Shown one piece after another: positions 10,131 to 20,159 of a stretch of DNA of 64,000 nt. Source of the DNA: Otariodibacter oris (GTDB lineage: Bacteria; Pseudomonadota; Gammaproteobacteria; Enterobacterales; Pasteurellaceae). The notes beneath the pieces were generated by a model that ran no database searches, was not told where the DNA came from, and worked only from the letters and a program-made list of their open reading frames with translations. The DNA is taken from positions 1,317,262-1,381,261 of the forward strand of contig NZ_CP016604.1 of assembly GCF_009684715.1 (NCBI RefSeq). Reading direction: 5' to 3'. Within the stretch, counting starts at the first letter, position 1. Each line of letters starts with the position of its first letter. The position numbers and the translations under genes are program-made.

Positions 10131-12134
10131 TTACTTTTTATCAAATTTTAACCAATCCGCCATCATATGCTCAGTTTCGGTTAAGAAAAAGTCTGGAGCT
10201 TCATAGTCTTTTGGTAAGTCATCAAGACTTTTTAATGGTTTCTTTCCTTCTCGTTTAAATCTAGCATTGAGATCTTTTAAACGTTTAGCATCCATTTCAG
10301 TATGTTCTTTACGTCTCTCTGCTAAATTTAGCGAAATAAATTTACGGGCATCCCTTTCTCGATCAACTGCAATATCTTCTGCCAAAGTGATAAATTCAGG
10401 TTCATCCTTAATGCGTTCCTCATGCTTCTTGGTTAATTCAGCTACAGCATTGCGAGCATGACCAACTTCTGAATAATTTGCGGCTGGAATTTTATCCCAA
10501 GGTAATGCATTATCTTCAAAGCTTTCACCTGTTTTTTCTGCATTAATAATCTCAGGAAAATAGATATCAGGTTCAACGCCTTTCAATTGAGTACTACCGC
10601 CATTAATGCGATAGAATTTCTGAATAGTATATTGAATATACCCTAATGGATTTTTATCAAGATCATAGACAAAGTTTAAAGAGCGACTTTGTTGTACAGT
10701 TCCTTTACCAAAGGTTTTTTGACCAACTATAATTGCTCGATTGTAATCTTGCAATGCCGCAGCAAAAATCTCAGAAGCTGATGCACTGTGACGATTAATC
10801 ATCACCATAATATCGCCAGTATATTGCACATCACTATCAGGATCTTCATGCACTCTAATGCGATTGAAAGCATCACGTACTTGAACGACTGGACCTTCTT
10901 TAATAAATAATCCTGTTAATTCAACGACTTCAGGTAAAGATCCGCCACCATTTTCGCGTAAATCGATAATCAATCCTTCAGCATTTTTTTCTTTCATTTC
11001 GACTAACAATTTACGCACATCATCAGTAAGTCCAATATAGAATGAAGGTATCTTGATCACAGCAATATTTTTGCCATCAATTTTATCAAAAGTCAGTTTA
11101 GCTGCACTATCTTCTAAATGAATCGTATCTCTAACTAAAGTAACAATTTTATTTTTCCCACCCTTTTCTGGTTCTATTTCTAAATAAACCTTAGAGCCTT
11201 TTTTACCTTTAATTTTGTCAACAACATCATCTAAACGCCAACCAACTACATCCTCAATTTTACTTTTAGTTTGACCAACACCGACAATTTTATCCCCTGC
11301 AGAAATTTCTTTACTTCTAGCCGCTGGAGCACCCGGTACAAGGGATTTAATAGTTGTAATATCATCTTCCATTTCAAGCGTTGCACCAATTCCCTCTAGA
11401 GATAAATTCATACTCTCTTGAAAACGTTGTGCAGAACGTGGCGAAAGGTAACTTGTATGAGGATCCAATTCTCTTGCAAATGCATTCAAATAGGTCTGTA
11501 AAATATCATCTGCTCTATTTTGAGTTAGGCGACGAATGGCCAAGTTATAGCGCTTAACTAATGTTTTTTTAATCTCTGGCCATTTTTTATCTTTTAAATA
11601 CAGATTTATAACATCATTTTTAACACGCTGAGTCCAAAGCTTATTAGCTTCTTCTATTGTTTTAGGAAATGCTGCTTTTTCTCTATCACTTTCAATTTGA
11701 TCTTGCTCTGTCAAATTAGGTTCATTATCTAATAGTGAAAGAGCATACTTATAACGCTCATAGCGACGCTTTGTCATTAAATCATACATTTCAAAAGCTG
11801 AAGTCAATTGACCATCATATAATTCATCATCTAATTTTAAAGCATATTTTTGTCTCAATTGATCAACATCAGATTGAAGAAAGGTATTATGGCTACCATC
11901 TAACCAGTCAATATAACGATTGAATATATTTTGTGAAAATTTATCATCTAAATTAAATTTACGATAATGAGATTGAGTTAGACGAGCAGTAACCCGTTTA
12001 GTTGAAAGCTCATGTTGACTTGTTGATTTTGGAATCGTGATATCTGATTCTTTAATTGTCGGCTCAACAGCTAAACTATTTAATACGACCAAACCAACCA
12101 AACTAACAATATACTTTAATTTGTTGTATTTCAT
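10131..12134 (-). CDS. prc: Tail-specific protease Prc (C-terminal processing peptidase)
   Basis: Periplasmic S41 serine protease of 667 residues that trims or degrades proteins by their C-terminal tails, including the cell-wall enzyme PBP3 in E. coli. It has an N-terminal export signal (MKYNKLKYIVSLVGLVVLNS), a PDZ domain around residues 240-330 (IGATLEMEDDITTIKSLVPG) and a catalytic domain with the nucleophile in NRHSASASEIFAAAL and the lysine in KTFGKGTVQQ. The C-terminal region is highly charged. proQ lies immediately upstream, the same proQ-prc order as in E. coli and Haemophilus. Confidence 0.96.
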   Translation of the reverse strand: MKYNKLKYIVSLVGLVVLNSLAVEPTIKESDITIPKSTSQHELSTKRVTARLTQSHYRKFNLDDKFSQNIFNRYIDWLDGSHNTFLQSDVDQLRQKYALKLDDELYDGQLTSAFEMYDLMTKRRYERYKYALSLLDNEPNLTEQDQIESDREKAAFPKTIEEANKLWTQRVKNDVINLYLKDKKWPEIKKTLVKRYNLAIRRLTQNRADDILQTYLNAFARELDPHTSYLSPRSAQRFQESMNLSLEGIGATLEMEDDITTIKSLVPGAPAARSKEISAGDKIVGVGQTKSKIEDVVGWRLDDVVDKIKGKKGSKVYLEIEPEKGGKNKIVTLVRDTIHLEDSAAKLTFDKIDGKNIAVIKIPSFYIGLTDDVRKLLVEMKEKNAEGLIIDLRENGGGSLPEVVELTGLFIKEGPVVQVRDAFNRIRVHEDPDSDVQYTGDIMVMINRHSASASEIFAAALQDYNRAIIVGQKTFGKGTVQQSRSLNFVYDLDKNPLGYIQYTIQKFYRINGGSTQLKGVEPDIYFPEIINAEKTGESFEDNALPWDKIPAANYSEVGHARNAVAELTKKHEERIKDEPEFITLAEDIAVDRERDARKFISLNLAERRKEHTEMDAKRLKDLNARFKREGKKPLKSLDDLPKDYEAPDFFLTETEHMMADWLKFDKK

Positions 12135-12163
12135 ATAAATTCTACTCCTGTAGTAAAATAAAT

Positions 12164-12685
12164 TTAGTGACGTTCACGACTAAATTTACTCTCCAATGCA
12201 ACAAGACTTTCGAATGAGGCTTTAGGTGCTTCAGTATTCTTTCTCATTGTACGTTTTTTATTATTCTCTTTAGCTTGTTGCTTAAAGTAAGCTTTACGTT
12301 TTTCTTTTATTTGCTGAGCCTTCTTTTCAGCATAAGCGGCTTTAGCTTGTTCTAATGATTTTGCGGCATGCTCTGCTTGAGCAGCATCAACAATACCATC
12401 ATGTTCTCCATTAAGACCAACTCGAATTGCCCCTTCTTTACACGCATGTAAATAACGCCAATTTGCAGTATAAGATCTTAATGCTTGACGTAATAACGTT
12501 TTACTTATTTTCTCATCATCAGACAAAGCTTCTGCTAACTCTTGGAAAAGACCAACCTTCAATGGTTTTGCTTCCCCTTCCAAGAAGAAGCATTGTGGAA
12601 ATTTTTCCGCTAAATAAACAATTACTTCCTTAGTTGTTAATGCTGTTTTATTGTTTTGTTGAACGTCAACTTGTTGTTCAGTCAT
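12164..12685 (-). CDS. proQ: RNA chaperone ProQ
   Basis: ProQ/FinO-domain RNA-binding protein that stabilises sRNAs and mRNA 3' ends. The FinO domain covers roughly residues 15-125 ([49 protein letters not shown]). It is followed by a very basic, Lys/Gln-rich linker and a short tail ([18 protein letters not shown]) that lacks the clear C-terminal Tudor-like extension of E. coli ProQ. In-frame ATGs at 12709, 12697 and 12685 are all possible; MTEQQVDV at 12685 best matches family starts. prc is 29 bp downstream. Confidence 0.92.
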   Translation of the reverse strand: MTEQQVDVQQNNKTALTTKEVIVYLAEKFPQCFFLEGEAKPLKVGLFQELAEALSDDEKISKTLLRQALRSYTANWRYLHACKEGAIRVGLNGEHDGIVDAAQAEHAAKSLEQAKAAYAEKKAQQIKEKRKAYFKQQAKENNKKRTMRKNTEAPKASFESLVALESKFSRERH

Positions 12686-12735
12686 ACTAGTTTCCATATA
12701 AAAATCCATACCTAAGTTAGAACAAATTATTTAAT

Positions 12736-13743
<1,008 letters not shown>

Positions 13744-13747
13744 TTAA

Positions 13748-14596
13748 CTAATATAATAAGGAATATAACTGTCTGCGGTATTTTGCAGCCAAAGGATCAG
13801 CATTTCCCATTGCTGATAAAATTGCTAAAAACTGTGTTTTAATTTCGCCATTAGCAACTGTTAAATCTTTCTTTAACCATGCTAATAATAGAGACAACGC
13901 CTCATCATTTCTCTTTACTTGATGAAGTTGATTAGCTAATTGAATCGCAATCTCTGGCGTTGCAGTACGCTCATATTCTGCCTGTAATTGCTGAATTTCA
14001 GGTGAGTCTGCCGCTTCCATTAGTAATTTTATTTGGCTCTGTAATCCTGTCCATCGACTATCTCTATCTTGAATCGGAATTTGAGATAGAATCTCTGTCG
14101 CTTGCTCAATATTCTTCAATGCGATATGGGTTTCAGCGTAAAGTAATCCAAAATCACTATTCTTTTTATCTGTTTTTTCCCAAGCAGATTTCAGTAAAGG
14201 AAGAGCGAGATCATATTGTTCTGCCTCTAGATATTCAATAGCTTGGCTAAATTGTAACTCTTCTTCCTTCGGTAAAATATTACCTAATCGAATACGTAAT
14301 TCCTGTTCAGAAACCGCACCTTGAATCGCATCTACAGGTTGACCATTTAAAAAGAAATATGTTGTAGGAATGGCTTGCACTCTAAATTGTGAGGCAATCA
14401 TCGGTTGTTCATCACAATTCACAATTGCAAGTAAAAACTGCTTGGCATATTCATCCGCTAATCTGCGTAATAACGCTTCCATTTCAAGAGAAATTGATTC
14501 GCTAGGTGAAATAAAGTGAAACACCACAGGCACTTCAGCTGTGGCGTTAATTACTTCGCTAAAATTAGTTTCGTCTACATTTATTAAATAATTCAT
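13748..14596 (-). CDS. cnoX: Thioredoxin-fold chaperedoxin CnoX (YbbN)
   Basis: Two-part protein of 282 residues: an N-terminal thioredoxin fold (about 1-110; VVFHFISPSESISLEMEALL, VQAIPTTYFFLNGQPV) and a C-terminal TPR-like helical region (about 115-282) of the YbbN type. The position of the thioredoxin CxxC is SPSES, with no cysteine at all, so it cannot act as a classical disulfide reductase. E. coli CnoX has SQHC there. In the family it holds unfolding clients under bleach stress and hands them to GroEL. It is followed by trxB. Confidence 0.88.
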   Translation of the reverse strand: MNYLINVDETNFSEVINATAEVPVVFHFISPSESISLEMEALLRRLADEYAKQFLLAIVNCDEQPMIASQFRVQAIPTTYFFLNGQPVDAIQGAVSEQELRIRLGNILPKEEELQFSQAIEYLEAEQYDLALPLLKSAWEKTDKKNSDFGLLYAETHIALKNIEQATEILSQIPIQDRDSRWTGLQSQIKLLMEAADSPEIQQLQAEYERTATPEIAIQLANQLHQVKRNDEALSLLLAWLKKDLTVANGEIKTQFLAILSAMGNADPLAAKYRRQLYSLLY

Positions 14597-14730
14597 TGTT
14601 ACCTTATAAAACTCAGCGTATTGTAATCATTATAAACACTATTCTGTTATATAGCGATAATTGATCTTATATTTGATAGAATCATGTCCACTAAAAACTT
14701 CACATCTATCAATCATATTATAATAAAAAA

Positions 14731-14749
14731 CCGAGGACAATGTCCTCGG
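14731..14749 (-). terminator. Rho-independent terminator of mdh paralogue 1
   Basis: CCGAGGACA / TGTCCTCGG almost perfect palindrome. On the reverse strand it is followed by a run of T (GGTTTTTTATTATAA). Its core resembles the terminator of the canonical mdh at 17525. Confidence 0.85.
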
Positions 14750-14784
14750 TCCAGATGATTGAGCTATTCATTAAAATTCAAGCA

Positions 14785-15726
14785 TTATCCATTGACAAAT
14801 TTTTCACCTAATTCAATTTCTGCTTTTAATGTAGGTAACATGGCATTAATCGCAGCTTCTTCATACGTACTTAACTTACCAATTGGTAAAAATTCTTCAA
14901 TACCATGACGTCCTAAGCGTATTGGTTGAGCAAAGAAACGAGTGTATCCACTATTACCTTCAACATAAGCGTATTCAATAATATCTTCACCAATCAAACC
15001 TTTTACAACTGAACGAGCGAAACGAGCAGCAGCTTGAGCCATGGATAATGTCGCAGAGCCAGAACCTAATTTTGCTTTAACAATCTCAACCCCAGCATTT
15101 TGAACCTTGAGTGTGAGTTCTTCGACTTCTTCTTCTGTAAATTGTAATTTTTCTTCTTCAGTAGCCTGAGAGAATAACGGAAGAATTGTTACACCAGAAT
15201 GACCTCCAATGACAGGAACCTTAACATTATTGACATCTTTACCCTTCAATCTAGCAACAAATCTTTCTGAACGTAAAAGATCTAAAGAAGTGACCCCAAA
15301 TAATTTACGCTCATCATAAACACCTGCTTTTTTTAAAAGCTCTGCAGCAACAGGAACCATGGTATTCACTGGATTTGTAATAATACCGATACAAGCTTTT
15401 GGACAAACTTCAGCAATTTTTTCGATTAAATTTTTAATGATTCCTGCATTAAAATCGAATAATTCAGCTCGATCCATCACAGTTTTACGGACTCCCGCCG
15501 TAATTAGTACTAAATCAGAGCCTTTCAAAGCTTCACTCGGATCATCCCCACAATAGCCAACAATATTAATTGATGTTGGAATATGATCTATGTCTGCTGC
15601 AATACCTGGGGTAACAGGTGCAATATCATACAATGCCAAATTAGTTCCTTCTGGCAATTGTAACTTAAGCAATAGTGCTAATGATTGGCCTATACCACCT
15701 GCCGCACCTAGTAGTGTTACTTTCAT
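14785..15726 (-). CDS. Malate dehydrogenase paralogue 1 with altered substrate loop
   Basis: NAD-dependent malate/lactate dehydrogenase family protein of 313 residues, starting at the ATG at 15726 behind a strong GGAGG site. It keeps the NAD fold ([16 protein letters not shown], acidic D34 in ALYDIAP), TNPVN, the Asp/Arg pair in [11 protein letters not shown] and the catalytic His in [10 protein letters not shown]. The mobile loop that closes over substrate reads [14 protein letters not shown] instead of [15 protein letters not shown]. One residue is missing and the Pro-Gly is Thr-Val, while both arginines remain. It may be a malate dehydrogenase with changed kinetics or a related 2-hydroxyacid dehydrogenase. 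It is one of three tandem copies and carries its own promoter and terminator. Confidence 0.85.
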   Translation of the reverse strand: MKVTLLGAAGGIGQSLALLLKLQLPEGTNLALYDIAPVTPGIAADIDHIPTSINIVGYCGDDPSEALKGSDLVLITAGVRKTVMDRAELFDFNAGIIKNLIEKIAEVCPKACIGIITNPVNTMVPVAAELLKKAGVYDERKLFGVTSLDLLRSERFVARLKGKDVNNVKVPVIGGHSGVTILPLFSQATEEEKLQFTEEEVEELTLKVQNAGVEIVKAKLGSGSATLSMAQAAARFARSVVKGLIGEDIIEYAYVEGNSGYTRFFAQPIRLGRHGIEEFLPIGKLSTYEEAAINAMLPTLKAEIELGEKFVNG

Positions 15727-15771
15727 AAATGCCTCCATATCTTAAAGTTGTACTAAAACATTCCCAAAATA

Positions 15772-15800
15772 AATTTATGGATAATTATAAAAATATTCAA
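15772..15800 (-). promoter_or_regulatory. Predicted promoter of mdh paralogue 1
   Basis: On the reverse strand TTGAAT (15800-15795), a 17-bp spacer and TAAATT (15777-15772). The same element at the same kind of position precedes the other two mdh copies, which supports it. Confidence 0.55.
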
Positions 15801-16038
15801 ATATAAAAAACTGTTCAACTTAAAACAAACTCATATTAAAAATATTTTAATTTGCATATATTCTATGAGAGTAAAAGATCATGTATTACCATTAAAAAAT
15901 AAAGTAAGAGAAATAGATAGACAAAGCAACTTAATCATACCTGAATATAAAATAAACTGTGTTATTCATATTGCCTACATCTAATCTATGATTAAGGCTC
16001 CCATTCTTACTTAGTTTTATATGCCAAAATATGATTGT
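15801..16038. other. AT-rich intergenic stretch, nothing recognised
   Basis: About 240 bp between the mdh paralogue 1 promoter and the small lipoprotein gene. It is strongly AT-rich. I see no coding frame with a ribosome site, no strong hairpin and no uptake signal. Confidence 0.5.
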
Positions 16039-16314
16039 TTAGTATTTTGCTGAATAACGGCTAATTATCGTTCTCACTCCACCATTACTTGCACATTTAG
16101 ACTCATCTTGAGCCATAGAATAACTTCCATCACGACAAATAGCAGTTACATTTTCAGGTAAATTTTCAGTTGCTTGTAACTGTAAAATTTGATGAGGAAA
16201 AACTGCCGTCTTATCTGATGTAGTTTCAGCTACTTTAACTGAAGTTGTTTGAGTACAAGCCACTAATACAAAAGGTAGAACTAATAAACTCATAGCCACT
16301 GTAATATTTTTCAT
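16039..16314 (-). CDS. Small DUF3761-like lipoprotein
   Basis: A 91-residue predicted lipoprotein with signal MKNITVAMSLLVLPFVLVAC, whose lipobox is LVAC. The C-terminal segment AICRDGSYSMAQDESKCASN then GGV resembles the two-cysteine DUF3761 pattern (C-DGTYS...C-x-x-x-GGV). A GGAG ribosome site lies six bases before the ATG. It sits between mdh paralogues 1 and 2 on the same strand. No hairpin terminator separates it from paralogue 2 upstream, so readthrough is possible. Function unknown; the domain match is by eye. Confidence 0.75.
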   Translation of the reverse strand: MKNITVAMSLLVLPFVLVACTQTTSVKVAETTSDKTAVFPHQILQLQATENLPENVTAICRDGSYSMAQDESKCASNGGVRTIISRYSAKY

Positions 16315-16412
16315 TATGTACTCCTATTTTCTCTAAAATTTAGGTTAGATAAAAACTGAAAATTTTAATCTTTGGTATATATAATGACTTGATATTATTC
16401 AAAATTCAAGCA

Positions 16413-17357
16413 TTATCCATTGATATATTTCTCACCCACTTCAATCTCTGCTTTTAATAATGGAATCAGAGATTCGAACGCTATTTTTTCACTAGCACTC
16501 AGCTCACCTAAAGGTAATACTTTTTCAATACCATTACGACCTAAACTCACTGCTTGTGCAAAAAATCGAGTATATTCTCCATCGCCCTCAACATAAGCAT
16601 ATTCAACTATATCTTCACTAGCTAATCCTTTCAATACAGCCAAAGCAAAACGTGTGCCTGCCTCCCCCATTGATAATGTAGCAGACCCAGTACCTGCTTT
16701 ATCTTTAACTACTTCAACACCAGCGTCTTGTACACTTTTGGTCAATTTCTCAATTTCCTCATCGGTAAATTGTAATTTTACTTGTTCATAAGCTTGAGAA
16801 AATAATGGAAGAATAGTAATACCTGAATGACCACCAATAACCGGGACCTTAACTTTACTCACATCTTTTGATTTAAGATCTGCCACAAAGGTTTCTGCCC
16901 GTAAAATATCCAATGTTGTTACACCAAATAATTTACGCTTATCATACACTCCTGCTTTTTTTAATACCTCAGCAGCAATAGCAACTGTTGAATTAACAGG
17001 ATTTGAGATCATTCCAATACAAGCTGTTGGGCATGTTACTGCAATTTTTTCAACCAAACTTTTAATAATACTCGCATTATAAGTAAACAATTCTGAACGA
17101 TCTGAAGTTGGAGTAAAAGCAGCACTTGCTGTAATTAAGACTAAATTAGCCCCTTCCAAAGCTTTTGTCGGATCCTCTCCTGTAAAACCAGTTACTTTAA
17201 CTTCTGTTGGAATATGGCTTAAATCTCTTGCAACGCCTAACATTGATGGGGCTATATCATATAGTGAAAGGTGAGATCCTATTGGCAGTCGCACTTTAAG
17301 TAACAACGACAATGCTTGACCTACACCACCTGATGCACCTAATATTGTGACCTTCAT
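16413..17357 (-). CDS. Malate dehydrogenase paralogue 2, substrate arginine replaced
   Basis: Member of the malate dehydrogenase family, 314 residues, with a GAGGGG ribosome site. NAD-binding ([16 protein letters not shown]34), N119, D150, R153 and H177 of the catalytic set are all present at the same positions as in the canonical copy. The loop however reads [15 protein letters not shown], so R81, the residue that grips the distal carboxylate of malate or oxaloacetate in E. coli MDH, is Phe. K82, G84 and M85 also differ (T, T, S) while R87 stays. It is most likely a dehydrogenase for a different 2-hydroxy/2-oxo acid, or a poorly active MDH. Frame and length are intact, which argues for selection. 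Confidence 0.85.
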   Translation of the reverse strand: MKVTILGASGGVGQALSLLLKVRLPIGSHLSLYDIAPSMLGVARDLSHIPTEVKVTGFTGEDPTKALEGANLVLITASAAFTPTSDRSELFTYNASIIKSLVEKIAVTCPTACIGMISNPVNSTVAIAAEVLKKAGVYDKRKLFGVTTLDILRAETFVADLKSKDVSKVKVPVIGGHSGITILPLFSQAYEQVKLQFTDEEIEKLTKSVQDAGVEVVKDKAGTGSATLSMGEAGTRFALAVLKGLASEDIVEYAYVEGDGEYTRFFAQAVSLGRNGIEKVLPLGELSASEKIAFESLIPLLKAEIEVGEKYING

Positions 17358-17400
17358 AAGTTTCCCCTCATAAATTTGTATAAAAACAAATCATATTATT

Positions 17401-17429
17401 AGTTTATGTAAAATTATGCGAATATTCAA
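17401..17429 (-). promoter_or_regulatory. Predicted promoter of mdh paralogue 2
   Basis: TTGAAT (17429-17424), 17-bp spacer, TAAACT (17406-17401) on the reverse strand. It is nearly identical over about 29 bp to the promoter region of the canonical mdh at 18564-18592. Confidence 0.55.
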
Positions 17430-17524
17430 TATAAGTGAAATAATTCTTAAAAATTAATTTTTATCAATTTTCTGAAGTACAATTAAAAAAAATATGAATA
17501 CAAATCTATTACTCTTTAAAAAAA

Positions 17525-17546
17525 AGCCGAGGATTTTTCCTCGGCT
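17525..17546 (-). terminator. Rho-independent terminator of mdh
   Basis: AGCCGAGGA / TCCTCGGCT nine-base stem with a TTTT loop. On the reverse strand a run of eight T follows. It lies about 30 bp past the canonical mdh stop. Confidence 0.9.
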
Positions 17547-17575
17547 ATTATTATTTTTATTAAATTAAAAGATTA

Positions 17576-18520
17576 TTACCCATTAATAAATTTTTCACCT
17601 AACTCAATATCTGCTTTCAATGTAGGAATCATCGCCTCAATTGCAGCTTGTTCATAAGCACTTAAATCACCAATTGGTAATATTTTCTCAACACCATTAC
17701 GTCCAAAACGGACTGGTTGTGCAAAGAAGCGAGCATATTTACCATCGCCTTCAACATAAGCGTATTCAACCACTTCTTCACCAGTTAAGCCTTTTAATAC
17801 AGCACGAGCAAAACGAGCCGCTGCTTGCGCCATTGATAGAGTTGCAGATCCACCACCCGCTTTAGCTTGAACAACTTCTGTACCTGCATTTTGAATACGT
17901 TTTGTTAGTGCTTCAACTTCTTCATCTGTAAATTTAATTTTATCTTCTTCATGTGCTTGAGAAAGTAGAGGAAGAATTGTTACACCTGAGTGTCCGCCAA
18001 CAACTGGCACTTTAATTTTATTGACATCTTTACCTTTTAGTTCTGATACAAATGTTTCTGAACGAAGAACATCAAGCGTAGTTACACCGAATAATTTATT
18101 TTTGTCATAAACACCTGCTTTCTTTAATACTTCTGCAGCAATCGCAACAGTAGTATTGACTGGGTTTGTAATAAGACCTACGCACGCTTTTGGACAAACT
18201 GCTGCAACTTTCTCAATTAAATTACGAACAATACCGGCATTAATATTAAATAAATCAGAACGATCCATACCTGGTTTACGAGCTACACCAGCTGAGATTA
18301 AAACTAAGTCAGCACCTTGTAGTGCAGGAGTTGGATCTTCACCACCAAAACCTTCAACTTTCACCGCAGTTGGAATGTGGCTCACATCCGCCGCAACGCC
18401 GGGAGTAACAGGAGCAATATCATACAATGCAAGATTTGTTCCTGCTGGTAATTGTAGTTTTAGCAAAAGAGCTAATGCTTGACCAATCCCGCCTGCTGCG
18501 CCTAATACTGCAACTTTCAT
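17576..18520 (-). CDS. mdh: Malate dehydrogenase, canonical copy
   Basis: TCA-cycle NAD malate dehydrogenase of 314 residues, starting at the ATG at 18520 with AAGGAGAAG upstream; the open frame runs on to 18592 without a ribosome site. All E. coli MDH active-site positions are found with the same numbering: R81 and R87 in [14 protein letters not shown]119 in TNPVN, D150 and R153 in [11 protein letters not shown], and H177 in [11 protein letters not shown]34 in ALYDIAP selects NAD. It is divergent from argR, the ancestral gammaproteobacterial arrangement, so this is the original of the three copies. Confidence 0.96.
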   Translation of the reverse strand: MKVAVLGAAGGIGQALALLLKLQLPAGTNLALYDIAPVTPGVAADVSHIPTAVKVEGFGGEDPTPALQGADLVLISAGVARKPGMDRSDLFNINAGIVRNLIEKVAAVCPKACVGLITNPVNTTVAIAAEVLKKAGVYDKNKLFGVTTLDVLRSETFVSELKGKDVNKIKVPVVGGHSGVTILPLLSQAHEEDKIKFTDEEVEALTKRIQNAGTEVVQAKAGGGSATLSMAQAAARFARAVLKGLTGEEVVEYAYVEGDGKYARFFAQPVRFGRNGVEKILPIGDLSAYEQAAIEAMIPTLKADIELGEKFING

Positions 18521-18563
18521 AAACTTCTCCTTATGAGTTTGTATAAATATAAATCTTGTAGCA

Positions 18564-18592
18564 AGTTTATGTAAAATTGTGCAAATATTCAA
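18564..18592 (-). promoter_or_regulatory. Predicted promoter of mdh
   Basis: TTGAAT (18592-18587), 17-bp spacer, TAAACT (18569-18564) on the reverse strand, giving a leader of roughly 35-40 nt. The conserved block around it also precedes the two paralogues. Confidence 0.55.
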
Positions 18593-18721
18593 ACAACAAA
18601 ATAAAAATTTGCGACATAACGCAAACTTTTCTCAAATAAATTTTAATTCTCATTGCTTTTTATATATAAACAAGCAAAAATTTCAAATATTTGTCCCATA
18701 AAAAATCAAAAAGGAAATCAA

Positions 18722-19213
18722 GTGGAACAAGCAGATAAGATGGAAAAAAAACTAGACAAAGATGAATCACTAACAGAAGCTTTCAAGTCTTTGTTACACC
18801 AAGAAAAATTTGGTTCTCAAAGTGAAATTGTGACAGCGTTACAAGAACTTGGTTTTGAACATGTAAATCAATCCAAAATATCCCGCATGCTCACAAAATT
18901 TGGTGCGGTAAGGACGCGTAATGCAAAAATGGAAATGGTTTATCAATTACCCAATGAACCTGCTATTCCAACCACATCAAGCCCACTAAAAAATCTTGTT
19001 GTTGATATTGATCATAACGATAACCTCATTGTTGTCCGAACCATTCCCGGTGCGGCACAACTGATTGCGCTTTTATTAGATTCAATGGGAAAATCAGAAG
19101 GTATTCTTGGTACCATTGCAGGTGATGATACTATTTTTATTACCCCAACACGCCAAACAGCAATGGATCAACTTATTGAAAATATCACAGAACTCTTTGA
19201 AAACAGCTTATAA
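18722..19213 (+). CDS. argR: Arginine repressor
   Basis: Arginine-responsive hexameric repressor. The N-terminal winged helix is clear ([20 protein letters not shown], then [18 protein letters not shown]) and the C-terminal oligomerisation/arginine domain contains [11 protein letters not shown] and [11 protein letters not shown] with the ligand-binding Asp pair. The GTG at 18722 has an ideal AAGGA site six bases upstream and gives 163 residues; an in-frame ATG at 18740 gives 157, nearer the family length but with a poor ribosome site. yfcH overlaps its stop codon. The art operon at 37.3-40.2 kb carries candidate ArgR boxes. Confidence 0.93.
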   Translation: MEQADKMEKKLDKDESLTEAFKSLLHQEKFGSQSEIVTALQELGFEHVNQSKISRMLTKFGAVRTRNAKMEMVYQLPNEPAIPTTSSPLKNLVVDIDHNDNLIVVRTIPGAAQLIALLLDSMGKSEGILGTIAGDDTIFITPTRQTAMDQLIENITELFENSL

Positions 19214-20100
19214 TGAACATTCTAATCACTGGGGGAACTGGCTTTATCGGTAAAGAGCTTTGCCAAAAACTCATCGATCAAAATCATACATTAAGTATTT
19301 TAAGTCGCTCCCCTCATCAAAATACACAAGCGGTCACTTATTATCAAACTTTAGCAAATTTTGATAATTTGAATGGATTTGATGCGATTATTAATTTAGC
19401 TGGCGAGCCGATTTTTGATAAAAAATGGACCACCAAACAAAAAGACATTTTACGAGCTAGCCGAATCAATATTACGCAACAATTAGTTGATCTCATAAAA
19501 AATAGCAATCATCCACCACACACTTTTATATCGGGTTCAGCCACTGGTTTTTATGGCGATCTTCCTAAACAAAATAATGCAAAATATTATGATGAACTGA
19601 CCGCTTGTGGCGATCAATTTGCGGCTCAATTATGTGCAGATTGGGAAAATACCGCCCTTAAAGCGAACTCTGACAAAACACGAGTTTGTCTCATTCGAAC
19701 GGGAATTGTCTTAAATAAAGAAGGCGGTGCATTAAAACGAATGTTACCGCTTTATAAATTAGGACTCGGTGGAAAAATAGGAAATGGCTCACAATATTGG
19801 TCTTGGATTTCTCTTGAAGACCATGTTAATGCAATATTATTTTTACTGAATAATCCAAACTCAAAAGGCGCTTACAACTTTGTTTCTCCAGAACCCATCA
19901 CTCATGCTGAATTTAATCGGATCTTATCTCAAGTGGTAAAACGTCCTGCATTTTTTCATGCTCCCGAAATTATGTTAAAAATGATACTTGGAGAACGTTC
20001 ACAATTATTATTAGATAACCAACCGCTTGTTCCGCAAAAATTATTGAATGAAGGATTTACTTTCCAAGATAACAAACTCACACCAAGTTTGTTTCTCTAA
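19213..20100 (+). CDS. yfcH: TIGR01777-type epimerase, YfcH-like
   Basis: Extended short-chain dehydrogenase-like protein of 295 residues. NILITGGTGFIGKELCQKLI is the N-terminal dinucleotide-binding motif, and FISGSATGFYGD carries the SxxxxxY-type catalytic region with Tyr followed by Gly-Asp. INLAGEPIFDKKWTTKQKDI and LIRTGIVLNKEGGALKRMLP are signature blocks of the TIGR01777/YfcH family. The substrate is unknown. It shares one base with the argR stop (TAATG), so translation is probably coupled. Confidence 0.88.
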   Translation: MNILITGGTGFIGKELCQKLIDQNHTLSILSRSPHQNTQAVTYYQTLANFDNLNGFDAIINLAGEPIFDKKWTTKQKDILRASRINITQQLVDLIKNSNHPPHTFISGSATGFYGDLPKQNNAKYYDELTACGDQFAAQLCADWENTALKANSDKTRVCLIRTGIVLNKEGGALKRMLPLYKLGLGGKIGNGSQYWSWISLEDHVNAILFLLNNPNSKGAYNFVSPEPITHAEFNRILSQVVKRPAFFHAPEIMLKMILGERSQLLLDNQPLVPQKLLNEGFTFQDNKLTPSLFL

Positions 20101-20120
20101 ACTCAATAAAAAACAAACAA

Positions 20121-20142
20121 AAAGGGAGCAACCGCTCCCTTT
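20121..20142. terminator. Convergent terminator between yfcH and ychF
   Basis: AAAGGGAGC / GCTCCCTTT nine-base stem with loop AACC. The reverse-strand product ends in a long T-rich run (CCCTTTTTGTTTGTTTTTTATTG). Confidence 0.88.
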
Positions 20143-20159
20143 CTCATCTTTAGTAAATG

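Noticed and set aside
18156..18482. 108-codon + strand frame opposite mdh
   Set aside because: Shadow of the conserved mdh coding sequence; similar frames appear opposite the other mdh copies.
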